A stretch of 64,000 bases of DNA from Trichostrongylus colubriformis (taxonomy: Eukaryota; Nematoda; Chromadorea; Rhabditida; Trichostrongylidae): positions 41,834,591 through 41,898,590 of the forward strand of contig OZ022258.1 of NCBI GenBank assembly GCA_963978905.1, in the 5' to 3' direction. Of this stretch, positions 51,701 through 63,000 are shown one piece after another. The notes under the pieces were generated by a model. The model made no database searches and had not been told where the DNA came from. It saw nothing but the letters and a program-made list of their open reading frames with translations. Both the position numbers and the translations under genes were made by a program. Position 1 is the stretch's first letter, and every line of letters begins with the position of its first letter.

Positions 51701-54700
51701 GGAGCTTTGGCAGTGCCCCATTGGCGAATTAGCTTCAAGGGGCCGCGCCAAACGAGCGTCTCCCCCCGGATACCGTCTCGCTCCTGTATACAGCACTTTG
51801 GGGAGATGTATCTCACCGGATTTTCTCCACGTGTATGGAAACCGAATCGAATAGCCATATGGTTAACAAAAAAGCTCAAATCTCGTAGTTCTTTTACGGT
51901 CATCCTGTATTTTTGAAGGCATTGGAAAAGTATGTACCTGATTATCAAAAATAACAGTTGAATCATGGTGCAGGGTAAGGTGAGGACAGGTTTGCGAGTC
52001 CACATGGCCGCTCCAAGTCCGAGCACACAAGTGAAAATGTCACCGAACATCCGAGCCACCTGGAACCTCTCGTATCATTTTTGTCGACGTTTATAATCTA
52101 ACGTAAGCCTTTTCTGCCTGAAGTTAGCATTTTTCGGCGCGGTTCATGTGTGAGGGGACGAAATGGGCAGAGGGATGGAGCAGTGAACATTTCATATCAA
52201 GACTGCTCATCGAGATCTGTACTTTCAACGCATAAACCCTTTCCTCGCATCGGAAGCGAGTGTCGAAAACCAGGTCATGATGAATGCACGACGTCATCGT
52301 AATGAACGAAAAGTGATGCTTCTACGCTTTCCCATTTCGCGATTATAGAAGAACTGTTCCGTGGAAGATGCGATAGGAGAGGCGTTGATGGTAAGGACGT
52401 TTTCATCAACACATACTCGGCCATGAACACCGATACATACTGAGGTCTGATCGCGCGAATCGGACAGTTACGATTTAAAACATGTAGTTTGTTTCCGGAT
52501 ATGACCATTTTTGTTGCCTATGCATCAGCATGAAGCTACGACGAGAGTGAGCTCGAAGCATTCAATGCGCACCTTCTTCAAAGTCATCGTTGAGGACATC
52601 ATCGCTGGCATCGAACTCAGAGTACCGGGTAACAAATTTAACATCGGAATTCACGGAACGGAATGGAATGTGTAGGACGAAAGGCAGTCGATTAACTCCA
52701 ACAGCGATAACTCGCAGTTCCAGAAGCCCTCTCATCTGCGATGGACGAGTGAGTCTACTTACGCCGGAGAATCGCGTAGCCGTCTGCGGCGAACGGCGCG
52801 GCGGGTGCGAGTGCCAGTGGCAGGGCATGGCAGCCTTCAAGCGAGAAGTGTGGCATTGGTGCAGGAGGCAGGGTGGCATGGGTGCAGGAGGAAGCGCAGA
52901 GGTACGCAGCCACGCTCTGCCGGGCTCCCGAGGGCAATCGATTCTCAGGTCGTACTGGTGGCGCCGCGAGTGCGACGCCGCGAAGCGATTTTCCGGCGTA
53001 AGTAGCCTCGTTCACGATGGGCATGGAAATTTCGTGGTGGGCGATTCCATAATGAGATCGGTCACCCCATCTTCGATAGAAGGTTTTGCCTAACTTATGT
53101 CGCGCAGAGAGAGCCGCGAAATTTAAGAAGCGAAGCTCCGAAACAGTCATCAACCACGATCACTTCACTTCTCTTCTTTTCCAGTCTACGAGGGTGCCAG
53201 AAGAGCAAAGTTGGAAACTGACCAGGAGTGTTTCTCTCCGGGAACTCCAGAGCTGATCTTACATGTGGAGTCGGGCGAGGCGCAGCTGGTTACCAACTTA
53301 CGTCCGAGCATGCAAAGCAATGCAGAGATGCGATGAAGGAACATCCCAAGGAGAGAAAACAGCAGTGCTGGCTGTAACAGCAAGGACTGGGAAGAGCGTC
53401 CGCAATTGTCTGCAGGACTTTCACCAGTTACAGGATCAAATTGACCTGTCTTGGACTTCCAAACGGTACAGTCATTGGTCTCAGAAAAGTAATGAATAAT
53501 CTCCGCGCCTCGTCCACCTGCCCAGGAACAATGTGAAGTTCGACAGGATGGATACGTCAATCCTCCAATTCTCCCTTGCGAAGTTCGACAGTTTCTCTTT
53601 GAAGAATGGTACAGCACCCGGCCACGAAAGGATCAGACCGGAACGTTTCAGGAATCTGAATAGCCTCTTTTCCAATCCATTATGGTAAATAAAAGAGACA
53701 ACATCGCAATGAGTACGACTGCCAACGCTGCTAATCTAGCCAGGTATGTTGCCTTGTCGCGATTCCTCTTGCTGTGAGGAGCTTTGCATAAGCTCCTTGA
53801 ACACAGTTCCGTTTTATTTAGCACAACTATAGGCTGAATTTTAAATTTACCACATTGCTCAAAGACTGCACTCACAAGGTAATATACATCGAAGCTTTGA
53901 AATTTCTTGTAAAATCGCCATGAATTTGGATTTTCCACGGTGTCATCTCTGGAACCATTGATCTGTACATGAGTTCAATATGCTACATATAATAGATAAA
54001 TTAAATAGATTAGGATAGTAGGAAAATGGTGGGGTTAGTAAAGCTCTCGACGCTGACAATTGCTTGGCAATGTGCCATGCATTCATCTCTCATCATGGGT
54101 CGTATGAGTTTGTGAGTGTGGATTCTGAGAATACAGTTACTTGTTCCAAAAGCCACTCATTGCTAGATCTTTTGTTCCTTTCATTTTCTGAACAAATCTG
54201 ATATAACGTAATTGATTCTACAAGGAAGGAATTGATCACACTGGATACTTTGCAATAACACATCCCTTCAGATAGGCGGCGCTTTACCGGGAAAGGTTCA
54301 CGTGTGATTAAGAAAAAAGAAAAAAAAATGATGAGGTCATCTTCACTGATCCTGCTCGCAGTCAACTGACCAGGATCGAAGGCGCAACCACCTAACCGGC
54401 TTTCTTTCTCCGTAGTCACTGTAACGATTTGCGCGCGTTTTTGCGGGTCCGTACAGTTGCGGCGGTTTCGTGGCTGTTTGTGCATTTCATGGAGTGTTCG
54501 AAGGCACCGCGAGGGATGAAGAGAGGATGAGAACCGTGGAGCTACATTTTCTGTCAAAAAGTACTCGTGCTGAACAAAGTTGATTTGTAGCAGACTTGCG
54601 TAGAAAAAGCGCGTCTTGGCGCCTCATCTCTCGCGCTTCACTTCGAGCTGCATCGCTTCACTGGGTGAAGTCTGCGATGGCAAGACAGAATTTGCGTATG

Positions 54701-57700
54701 GCTGGCATTGTCCCTCGTTGTCTGCATTTACCCCTGTGCGGCTAGTGTTGCAGAAGAGACAAAGGGTGAAGAAGAAGGGGATTCTTTTTTTTGCGCTTTG
54801 GCGGTTTCAGCCTGTCCTTTTTCACTCAACGCCTCGCATCCTCTACTCCATAATCGGCCCAAACTGTCCCTTATTGTGTCTTTAAGCTTTGAGCTCGTAG
54901 GAATGTTAGCTTGTAGGAACGTCTCTATGACAAAGTATTGTCTCAGAGGCCTTACCCAACACTGCTGCGTGATCGTGAAAGTTGCCGCAAGAGCGCTCTC
55001 ATGCTCATGTGCCCAGTATGGTCTCAGCTGCCCCAATAATACTCTATACTACTTCATATGTACCAAGTTCTTCAGTAGTAGTAACAAAAACATATAAAAG
55101 TGTAACACTTGACCTACACAGTACACAAACAAAGTTATAAGCTCTTTAAGCTTTTCTCCTCGCGTTATTTGACTTCACTCTATTTTTGTTCGCCAGAGCT
55201 GCAAGGAGGCAGCGTGTGACGCTATTTACGGCGAAAGGTGGGCGTGAAGCCCTTCAAAAGTGCTCCGGAGTGTGGAAGGGCGCGCTCAACACATAAGTGA
55301 GTGCGTCAGGTGATCAAGGCTGTGGCTCACCACCGAGTCGGGGACTTGCTGGTGCATGCAGATGATGCATGTAGAAATCACTTTCACCAAGAAGCATGGT
55401 GAAGAGGGTAGAGATCCCTTTTCTGATTTTTGGCTGTATTACTTTGCACTTCTCTGCTGCGGCATTGTTCAACAGCCCCGCTTTCTTATTCATCGATCGA
55501 CCAAATTACTCGGGTTGGTCCGTGATGACAAGATTTTCACGTTGTGGCTTCCGTCGTGGGATACGATGGGTGGGAGTTAGGGTCCCTGTACAAGTTGGGT
55601 TCAAAAAAAAAAAGATGTTGCCTCACTATGTTGGGCGTAATCGCTTTAGGACCCAACTAATATGGCCCCTTAGCTTGCACTCATCTCACCGAGCGTCAAA
55701 CGCGGTTTCTGTCATATTGGCACACATCCAAATTGCTCTACATGGTACTTCTATTAGTAGTGAGTACTTTAGTCAGTAGTAGTTGAATAGTGTAGTCAAC
55801 ACAGATGACATAGGACTTTACAAGTTTCAGTGGTCAAATTGCCATCTGTCCTCCACGAGAAATGCAAAGTAACTACTGCTTTTACGGTAGCCAATGCAAT
55901 TTAACGGAACGTTCCGGTTTCATGTATCTCTAGAATGGGCAGCGCAGCATTGATGGAATAAAACCGGTTTCACATATTACATGCTCCCTGTAAGTCAGTG
56001 TACAGACCTATTCCGGCTTCAGATAGCTGAACGGTTTTACTATTTGTATCTATTTAAGGCCTTGAAATAAAAACAGGTCTAGAGATTTCACAAGAAGATT
56101 TCGAAGCGGAAAATTTGGCGGAAGGTAGGTAAAGCATTGCACAAACCTCAACAGATATGCCCAGTGCATAATATCGACGAGGCACAACAGGATGAAGAAC
56201 GCTTTCAGTAGGTAAAACTGACGTTTTGGATTGAACGCAGACCACGTCTAAAATGATTTTGCACTGAAAATTTCAATGTTGTGTCGAGATATGGGATATT
56301 TGAGAACAGATTGAGATAGACAACATTTATCTACAATGGCACATTAAAGGCATTAGAAGAAGGCCAAAAAAGAAAGCAGAATCGGAAACGACGTTTTTTT
56401 CCAAAGAAGGGTCAATTATAAGAAGATAATGCGTGGCGAAACTCGCGTCAAAGGCACCGCCTGGGGTTATGAAAAAAGAGGCTTAAAGACAGCATTAGGG
56501 GTAATGTGGTAATGGAGAAATCCCTACAGGAAGTCACTCACATGGTAGTCCTGGGCCTAAGTTGGCTATCTGTGGCGAAATCCCGGTGAAAAAGCGCCCC
56601 TACAAGCTGTAAAACCCTGCAAAACGCCGCAACCGTCCAGCTGTTCCGCCTCTTGGATACAACGATCCCGCCTCCCGATGATGTAATTCCCGATTTACTG
56701 GGGTGGGTGCAGCCAAGGAGATGCGGCAGGATCGAAGGTTTTGTGGCCCGCTTTCGCAGTTTTAGCTAGAAACCCACTCCAAAAAGTAGATGCTGTCGTA
56801 TTTCCAGACATTCCTTTGTGTTTACTTGGCAACATGCCAATGGAAAACTAGATCAGACTACTCCCCTATTGACGGACAGGTCGTCCACGTCGAGAATCGA
56901 CAGTGGAAAGGGGGTCTTATTTCTTGGGTTTTTGGCCAACTCCATCCGTTGTTTCTTCACTGTCCTGTTACAAGGCATCTCGACTTTCACATTCACTACT
57001 TCTTTTACTTTTCGTCCGACTTTCCCCTAATGCTGCCTTTAAGAAGACATATTCTCTGTGGGCTTTCCAGTCCAGAATGATTGTCCAAGGCGCAACTGTG
57101 GGAGTAAAAAGCGCGCCTTGAGGTCTTAATCACGATTCCGCAACGCTGGTAGCCAGTCACACTGCCCCGCATCCACCGGGCGAGTTGCGGTGAGGGCCGC
57201 GCAACGTTCGCGGCTAGCTGACTCAGCCCCTCGCCCGTTCGCAACCACCCGCACCTACTAGTGATGCAGAGGAAGTGAAATGGAAGGATCGAGAAGAGGC
57301 CTGTTCCTCAGGCCAGGAATGACTGTCACCATTCCTGCACGGGCAGTGGACAGAAGTCAACAGTTGAAGAAATGGAGCAAAAACGAATAAAGTTTTTGAA
57401 AACTTTCCCTCAAACAGATTTCCATTGAAGATGTAAAATGGGCGCCACACTAGCGTGACATCGAAAATCGCGCGAAGTATCTTTTGACGCCAATGTTAGG
57501 CCGCCTTCATACTTTGTGGTGGTGCCGGTGTGCCTTCTGCGGCAAGGAGTAATTGCGTTCAAAGAAGTGAGGGAGGGTGTGGGCGGAGACGAAACTGAGC
57601 CATGTCGTAGGCACCGCTGAGTATGAAGGCGGCTTGGGCAGCGATTTTGCAACGCTGCTTTTCCATATAATGAGGTTGCAGAATCACATTTGGGATATGG

Positions 57701-58022
57701 CAACGCAGCATCCCAAAACTCCAAAGTCGCACCTTTGGAATTTTGAGATTTTCGGCTTAACATCGCAATAGCCTCATTACCGTAGACCGTCTCGTGCACT
57801 TCACTCAATTCACGTGCCTTCCCTTTTTCCTCATCCTTACTATACTCTGTGAAATCTTTTGCTGTAAACGCCATATTTTGTTTAGAAACGGTGTTATACC
57901 TGAGAGTTATCAATAGTGACGTTTTGTCGATTTTCCGTATTGGGAGAGTTCGCAGAGGATCCGTTAACTGACTCTGGAGTCTTGACCGCTAACGATCGTG
58001 GAACACGAGGAGATGGTGCCAT
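48795..58022 (-). CDS. Unnamed four-membrane-segment protein, six exons
   Basis: Assembled on the minus strand from 58022-57900, 56247-56147, 53948-53876, 52059-51938, 49100-49031 and 48977-48795: 672 bases, 223 residues, GT-AG at every junction and phases 0, 2, 0, 2, 0. The start MAPSPRVPRSLAVK lies three bases after the acceptor TTTTTCTCGCAG (trans-splice-like). Residues 1-51 are polar and Ser/Asn-rich. Membrane segments: about 52-74 (LLKAFFILLCLVDIMHWAYL), 100-119 (MFGDIFTCVLGLGAAMW), 124-144 (LPCTMIQLLFLII then RAAIW), and 164-186 (LEFILPAVWALLSVLIVHV). The last is followed by a charged tail ending ESVQIEIA. Its size and layout resemble the many small nematode four-pass membrane proteins of unknown role, but I cannot name a family. 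The introns are enlarged by transposons. The exon chain is inference from splice sites, phase and topology; no known protein was recognised. Confidence 0.72.
49888..50888. mobile_element. 1-kb transposon with about 200-bp terminal inverted repeats
   Basis: The left 200 bases (GGTCTAACAAGGGAAGGTAT, ATAGAGCTTCGAACGCT, AATTGCCAAATGGCATCCTG, AAGCAAGTTACGAGGGGTCA) reappear inverted at about 50690-50888 with few changes. The 600-base core contains two chance minus-strand frames and no transposase motif. It sits in intron 4 of the minus-strand gene. Confidence 0.82.
51593..51775. mobile_element. Short relative of the 351-1071 element
   Basis: ATGCCGTTTGGCGCGGCCC and GCTAATTTGCCAATGGGGC on the left pair with inverted GCCCCATTGGCGAATTAGC and GGGGCCGCGCCAAACGAG on the right. 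It lacks the non-repetitive core. Confidence 0.78.
52747..53014. mobile_element. Mutator-like MITE, relative of 8311-8565
   Basis: TCTACTTACGCCGGAGAATC pairs with inverted GATTTTCCGGCGTAAGTAGC. CGATGGAC (52739-52746) and CGATGGGC (53015-53022) flank it. The interior shares GGTGCGAGTGCCAGTGG and TCGTACTGGTGGCGCCGCGA with the copy at 8311. Confidence 0.72.
53186..53670 (+). pseudogene. RTE-like retrotransposon fragment
   Basis: Broken plus-strand frames recall the linker and start of the RTE-type reverse transcriptase: GTVIGLRKVMNNL, then STCPGTM, and in another frame LKNGTAPGHERIRPERFRNL, equivalent to the conserved NGTAPGPDRI motif. Stops and frame changes make it dead. It lies in intron 3 of the minus-strand gene. 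Confidence 0.65.
53949..56146. other. Intron 2 of the minus-strand gene, no recognised element
   Basis: Long frames at 54093-54557 (minus) and 54616-55097 (plus) have no motif and overlap each other. Near 55590-55700 there are pieces like the interior of the 46803 MITE (AATCGCTTTAGGACCCAACT). Confidence 0.45.
56248..57899. other. Intron 1 of the minus-strand gene, with one MITE
   Basis: Besides the element at 57496-57636 it holds a stretch near 56570-56680 with composition like 50885-51000 (CCGCCTC...GATCCCGCCTCC) and no supported exon. Confidence 0.45.
57496..57636. mobile_element. Small inverted-repeat element
   Basis: TTAGGCCGCCTTCATACTTT pairs with inverted GAGTATGAAGGCGGCTT, and GGTGCCG with CGGTGCCT-like sequence inside the arms. 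Shortest member of the GGC.GCGTTCATA-end group. Confidence 0.72.
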
Positions 58023-58714
58023 GTCCTGCGAGAAAAATGCTTTGGTGTGCAAGCTATGCACTTTTGTTATCGTATAATTTGACATGTAACCTTTCAAGGC
58101 TAGTTCACGAAGATCCGCACTCAACGAGAATCACTCCTGTCGCTTTTTTTCAAGCAAAATAGCTAGAGAGTAGGGGTTAAGATCCCTTTTCGAAGAGAAA
58201 GGGAAATTCGCAAAGAAGAACAGTAGCGCATCGACTCTCTTCTTTCTTACCCAAAATGATCTCATTTTCAACAGAAATGAAATCGATTTCGATTTTTTGA
58301 TTGATAGCTGCTGATTTTCGCCGCAGCCCGCGATGCGAAAGTCGAAAGCGACAACAGGAAAGAAATCCTTTCCAGGTTCTTAGACCCAATTTTGATTCTG
58401 ATCATGACTGATATGGTAAACAAAGATATGGTAGTAGTCCCACTAAAACAAGGTTCAGAATAAGATTTCTTATTCGCGCCAGCCTCTGTTTACTGATGGG
58501 GAGATTTTGAATTTGAGTTAGGGCTAACGTTCGGAATCCATGTTTTTTTCTGGAAGAACACAGGTCAGAATCCACCTAAATTTCAGAACAGTTGAAGCTG
58601 TGTTGCTTCTGAGGCAGAACCAGTTTTTGTGTCGTTTTTTAGAAAAAAAAACATTGTGATGAAATGCTCACCGAACCAACATTTCCTCAAATACAAGGAA
58701 ACTAGTACCCAAGA
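58023..58714. other. Gap between two minus-strand coding candidates
   Basis: It holds the acceptor directly before the start at 58022 (58026-58028) and a SINE-like fragment at 58300-58345. No coding signal was recognised. Confidence 0.5.
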
Positions 58715-59112
58715 TTAGCAAGACAACGCCTTCCGCTTTAGTTTCAACCACTCTTTCGCGTACATCACTTTGTTTTCAAGTGTATCGAGGTGCTTTGCAC
58801 TTGCATATGACGTATATACCTCTGTATTTCCTCGTACGACCTCTCCGTTCAACTTCAATTCCAGAGTGTTTGCACGAGATCGTATCCGCGTACCGCAGCC
58901 TTCCTTAAACTGCAAGTCGACGGTGTTTCGGCGAGTTGACGTGTTTCCTTTTTTGAACTGAAAACGAGATATGCAGTCTTGCAGAGTTGGGCCGAATCCG
59001 AAAGTGAGATTGGTAGGCTAATGACAAGAATTGCGAGGAACACTTTTAGATGGAAATCCTAGAACTGCTAGCTTACTCTGTTTCCGTTGAACTCATCTTT
59101 CACTGCTTCTCA
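58715..59112 (-). CDS. Hypothetical protein, C-terminal exons (partial)
   Basis: On the minus strand an exon 59017-58715 reads 100 codons from PTNLTFGFGPTLQDC to KALSC and stop TAA (58717-58715), after the acceptor TTCTTGTCATTAG. A 59-base GT-AG intron (59076-59018) would join it to AVKDEFNGNR upstream, but that frame meets TGA at 59112-59110, so the 5' end is unresolved. The short ATG frame at 59096 enters the intron in the wrong phase. The 100-residue stretch has two Cys at positions 15 and 41, a beta-rich middle and a basic helical tail. I recognise no family. It could instead be a non-coding open frame. Confidence 0.35.
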
Positions 59113-59119
59113 TTCCCCT

Positions 59120-59130
59120 TTTATATAAAG
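59120..59130 (-). promoter_or_regulatory. TATA-like sequence
   Basis: CTTTATATAAAAG on the minus strand, about 25 bases upstream of the ATG at 59096 of the weak coding candidate. It could be a core promoter or simply part of the adjacent AT-rich tract. Confidence 0.3.
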
Positions 59131-59192
59131 TATCACCTACTTTCCGAGTAAGGAAGGAAATGAGCGAGCAATTTTCTCAATGAATAATTTAG

Positions 59193-59345
59193 AAAGTTTA
59201 TTTATGGTTTATTTTTTATTATTTTTATTTATTTATTTGTTCAATTTCTATTTACTCATTTATCCGTTTATTTATACAATTGTTACTATTTGTTTAATTA
59301 TCATATTATTTACTTGTTTACTTACACATATTTACCCATGTGCGA
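59193..59345. repeat. AT-rich (TTTATTTA)-like low-complexity tract
   Basis: Runs of TTTATTTATTTGTTCAATTT and similar pieces; the 68-residue plus-strand frame here is low-complexity and not a gene. Confidence 0.7.
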
Positions 59346-59497
59346 CAAAGAGTATGACGGTTCTTGACTTAATTCAATTTGAATGACATTATTTTTGATT
59401 TGAATTTGTATTTTTTCTCATACAAGTATATTAAATTTGCTCAGTATATGCTATATTCGAAGTTTCGCGCGAAAAGTTAAAATCAGGCAGGGGTATA

Positions 59498-60004
59498 CAG
59501 TAGCGCTCAAAAGTCTTCGGCCAAACACTTTTTTGTCATAACTTTTTTTCTACTTCACGAAATTTGACAAAATTTTAATATGTGGTGCCTGAACCTATTG
59601 TCAACATTTTCTTCTACTTGAGTGCCGCTTGACTCTTTTCATGGTTTTTTACAAGAATCTACCGCAAGACCAGCGAAAAAAAGAAAAAGGCTCGGTCAAG
59701 AAAAATGGCTTTCTTTACAAAAACAAAACGAGCAAGCCTCAGAGAACATCAATATTCTGTAGAGAGACTACGACTTTTGATGACAGCGGCACAGCGGGAC
59801 GGCACAGGGATGGCATTCCAAAAACAAAAAATTGCATTTAACCACGTAACTTACACCGTTGAGCGCCAAAGTAGTATATTAAGTATGCATTGTCTCCAAG
59901 TACAACATACTGAAATTTCTCTCAGATCGGCGCAGTTGCAAAAAAGTTACAAGTGAAAAACCCAAATGATTAACCATTTGGCCGAATACTTTTGAGCGCT
60001 ACTG
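59498..60004. mobile_element. Tc1-type non-autonomous element
   Basis: CAGTAGCGCTCAAAAGTCTT at the left pairs with inverted AGTATTCGGCC...GCGCTACTG at the right (27 of 28 bases over the arms), with TA at 59496-59497 and 60005-60006. Length 507; no DDE transposase motif in any frame, so it depends on an enzyme from elsewhere. Confidence 0.88.
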
Positions 60005-60006
60005 TA

Positions 60007-63000
60007 TCTCCTCAAGTTGTCCACAGCATTCAGTATTGAGGGTAAAGTTGCCGAGATCACGAGCACAACAGGAGCAAAACGGCGGCAGTCACATGGACAC
60101 TGGGAGGGTTTGCAAAGCAATTCGGGAATTGAGATAGTTCTTTCGTGAAAAGTAAAGCAGGATTGGACTTCATAGCTGCATTGCCGTGAGCCCATATATT
60201 GCTACGCTCGGCTTCTTATGACATATGACACTATGTGTGCTTATGCGGCAGTTTTTCATGCGACCTGGAGCAGGATTAGAACGGCTCTCATGCGCATCCC
60301 TGAGAATAAGGGTATACAGAGTTGAAACAGAATTAAAATCGAAGGTAACTGTTCGCTAAGTGCGAAATCTTTACAATTGCAGGAGCGAGGCTCAGAAGCC
60401 CTATTCACAGAAATGTTAGTACCGTACCATGGCAACGAGAAAAGCGAAGAACTTGGAAAGCAGAAAAAAGTGTAGTTCGTTTTGAACCGCTACAAATGTC
60501 TATGCCAGACAATAGATTTCTGGTGTTTCACTAATTCCAAATCCGCTACCCTGAATTCTACGCTGGAATCTGATTTCCTTCCTCGTTATAAGTACTTCAG
60601 AAAAGTTTGTTCCAAGAGCCATATTATCCCGCTCATGTGTCCAAGTCCGAGTAGTACGCCATGCAAACTTCTTGAGAGGCCAGATCTCTTAGCCTTTCCA
60701 TTTCTTATGGAGAATTTTGTGTGATATCCAGTGAAACATGCAACACTGTGTCACACAGAAAATAAATAATCTCATTCTTCTGCATGATGCCTTTAATTAC
60801 AGTGAAATACAATATTGAGGATGATTTTGTCATATTGTGGAATAATTTCGCAATATGAAAGTCGACTGGAGAAGGAACTGAATGAAAATGTCAAAAATCC
60901 GAATGTAGGAATGTGGAAACCCTCCTTCTTACCCTCTCTCTTTCGCTCCTACTGCATCACCGTACACACAGGAATAAGAGGAGACGGTGAGGGGACGAGT
61001 CAGGTACAGGTATCCTCAAACGTCAGCAGCAGCTTGCAAACTAGCAACCGCGCATCATGAAGCGCAGGTCAGCGAGGTCGTGATAAAAAAAAACCCCCCA
61101 AATGTCCTCAAATGAATCGTCCAGGGAAATTTGTGATACTATTTCCTCTTGAAGTCACTCTGTAGCACACAGCATATGAACAGAAACACGGAAAAAACCG
61201 AGAAATTTCCTTTGTTTCAAAGCAGAAACCGAAAACTGGAACACGATCAACTCGTTCGAATTCCCGCCCTGCGACATTCGAACAGCACTCGGCAGATGGA
61301 GCGCAGACCATATTTTCGCGCCCAATGTTGATTTGATTCTCATCATGCGTCTCTGATCACGTGTCTGTCGCCTAGCTCTCTCTAGCGTTTCTCTCTCTCG
61401 AGCCCCACTGCGCTGGCCATCACTTCGAGGAGCTCCTACGTGAAAGTTTTCATGCAGCCTTCAATAAGCAAATATAACACGAATATGTGAGTAAGAGGAG
61501 GACCAAATTCCCGTGCACGATTTCTGCAAGCATCGAGGCGTATTGCCAACGAAGTTAGAGGTGCAAAGCACTTGAACACTGAAATATTGGTCAAGGGCCA
61601 TGCTTCAGGGGAGAGGGAGGGAGGATGGAGAAGGACAAGTTGCCAGATAATGGACTGAAATGCTAATTTTCTGTTTTCTATGGCGCTTAATTTCCGAAGT
61701 TCGTTTTATTTGGATGCCTCTACACGCAATACTCATCATTTTGCAATTACCGAAGTCGTAAAAGCAGTCATTAATGAGCCATATGTATAGAAACAGCGGG
61801 GCCCCTTAGGGATGTTTATGATTTTCAATTACCACCCCCCTCCCCCGGAACACTCATATAGCACAGCAAGAGCCTAAATTTCAGCTAAATACCTTGGATC
61901 ATAGGTTCCTATGTGACAGCATGATGGCGCTTTTTAAAACCACCGGGAGGGGCAATTGTGACCGATTGTGCAGTATGAAAGTCGAGGTGCGATATAGTTC
62001 AACAGCGGAGGAAGAAGTGAATGAAACAGCTAGAAAAGAGAGAAAGAGAACTCACTTTCTCACACCTTCTCTTTCGCCCCTTTGCATCGCTAGCCGCTGA
62101 GGGGTAAATGCAGAGGGTGAGGTGCTGCGCCAGCCGGCCGCAAACGTTTCCGCATCAAAGAAGCAACTCGGCCGGTGAATCAACACTGCTCGAAGTGATG
62201 AGATCACGATAAAGACTCGAAGACGCGGTTTTTAATGACAGTTTCGCTGCAGATCATCTCCTCTAGACCCTAATGATAGTTTATGGGATCGTTACCAATT
62301 CTGCTTCCCTTCATTGACATTTGTAGCGCTTTCAACACTCATAGATGGCCTTTTCCCTATAGTAAAATAATTCCTTTCACATTTCGGAATATCAGATTGC
62401 TTTTGTTCGCTTTCCAATAAGTTTCTGTATCATAATGTGGCCTGTAAATGTGATTTCGTAATATTAATTATGCAGTATTCATAGAGTAGAGATTGCGGAG
62501 GAGTAGAAAGTAAGGAAATAATTGAAATCGAGCTTCTCAGTGAAAAACACTGTCTAATTGATTGTCTTGAGCAGTACGCGTACAAGGACTGTGGTAGCAG
62601 TGCTTTCCAGTTGCGCATAAATAGTTTCAGGCGAAAATTACCGAAAATGAGGAGGAATTACGAAGAGCTAGAAAATCAGGAGAGTGAAAAAGGCAGGTTT
62701 TCTAGATAAAAAATCGATATATTAGCTAATTTTCAAGTGAATGAGCGAGGTGATAATGCATTACTAGTTGCAGATGGTACCGGCTCGTAGTGTTGCTGTA
62801 CAAATGTACAACATCAACCGTCGGAAAGGCCGTTCAGTCGTTTTGGGTGAGGGAAGCTCTCAGAAATTTCTGGAAAGTGGTGGAAAATTCTGGAGGATTT
62901 AAAATATATACTTTCGCTTCCCCTTATTTCCTTATTCTACCAGTTGAGCTTTGACCTGGCTAGTACCATCCCCTTTTAATGGTCACATACGACCCCTCCG

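Noticed and set aside
54093..54557. 154-residue minus-strand frame
   Set aside because: No family resemblance, no matching splice sites, and it lies within an intron of the minus-strand gene.
57410..57913. 167-residue minus-strand frame as exon 2 of the minus-strand gene
   Set aside because: Its phase does not fit exon 1 and it runs into the MITE at 57496-57636; the exon at 56247-56147 fits in phase and topology.
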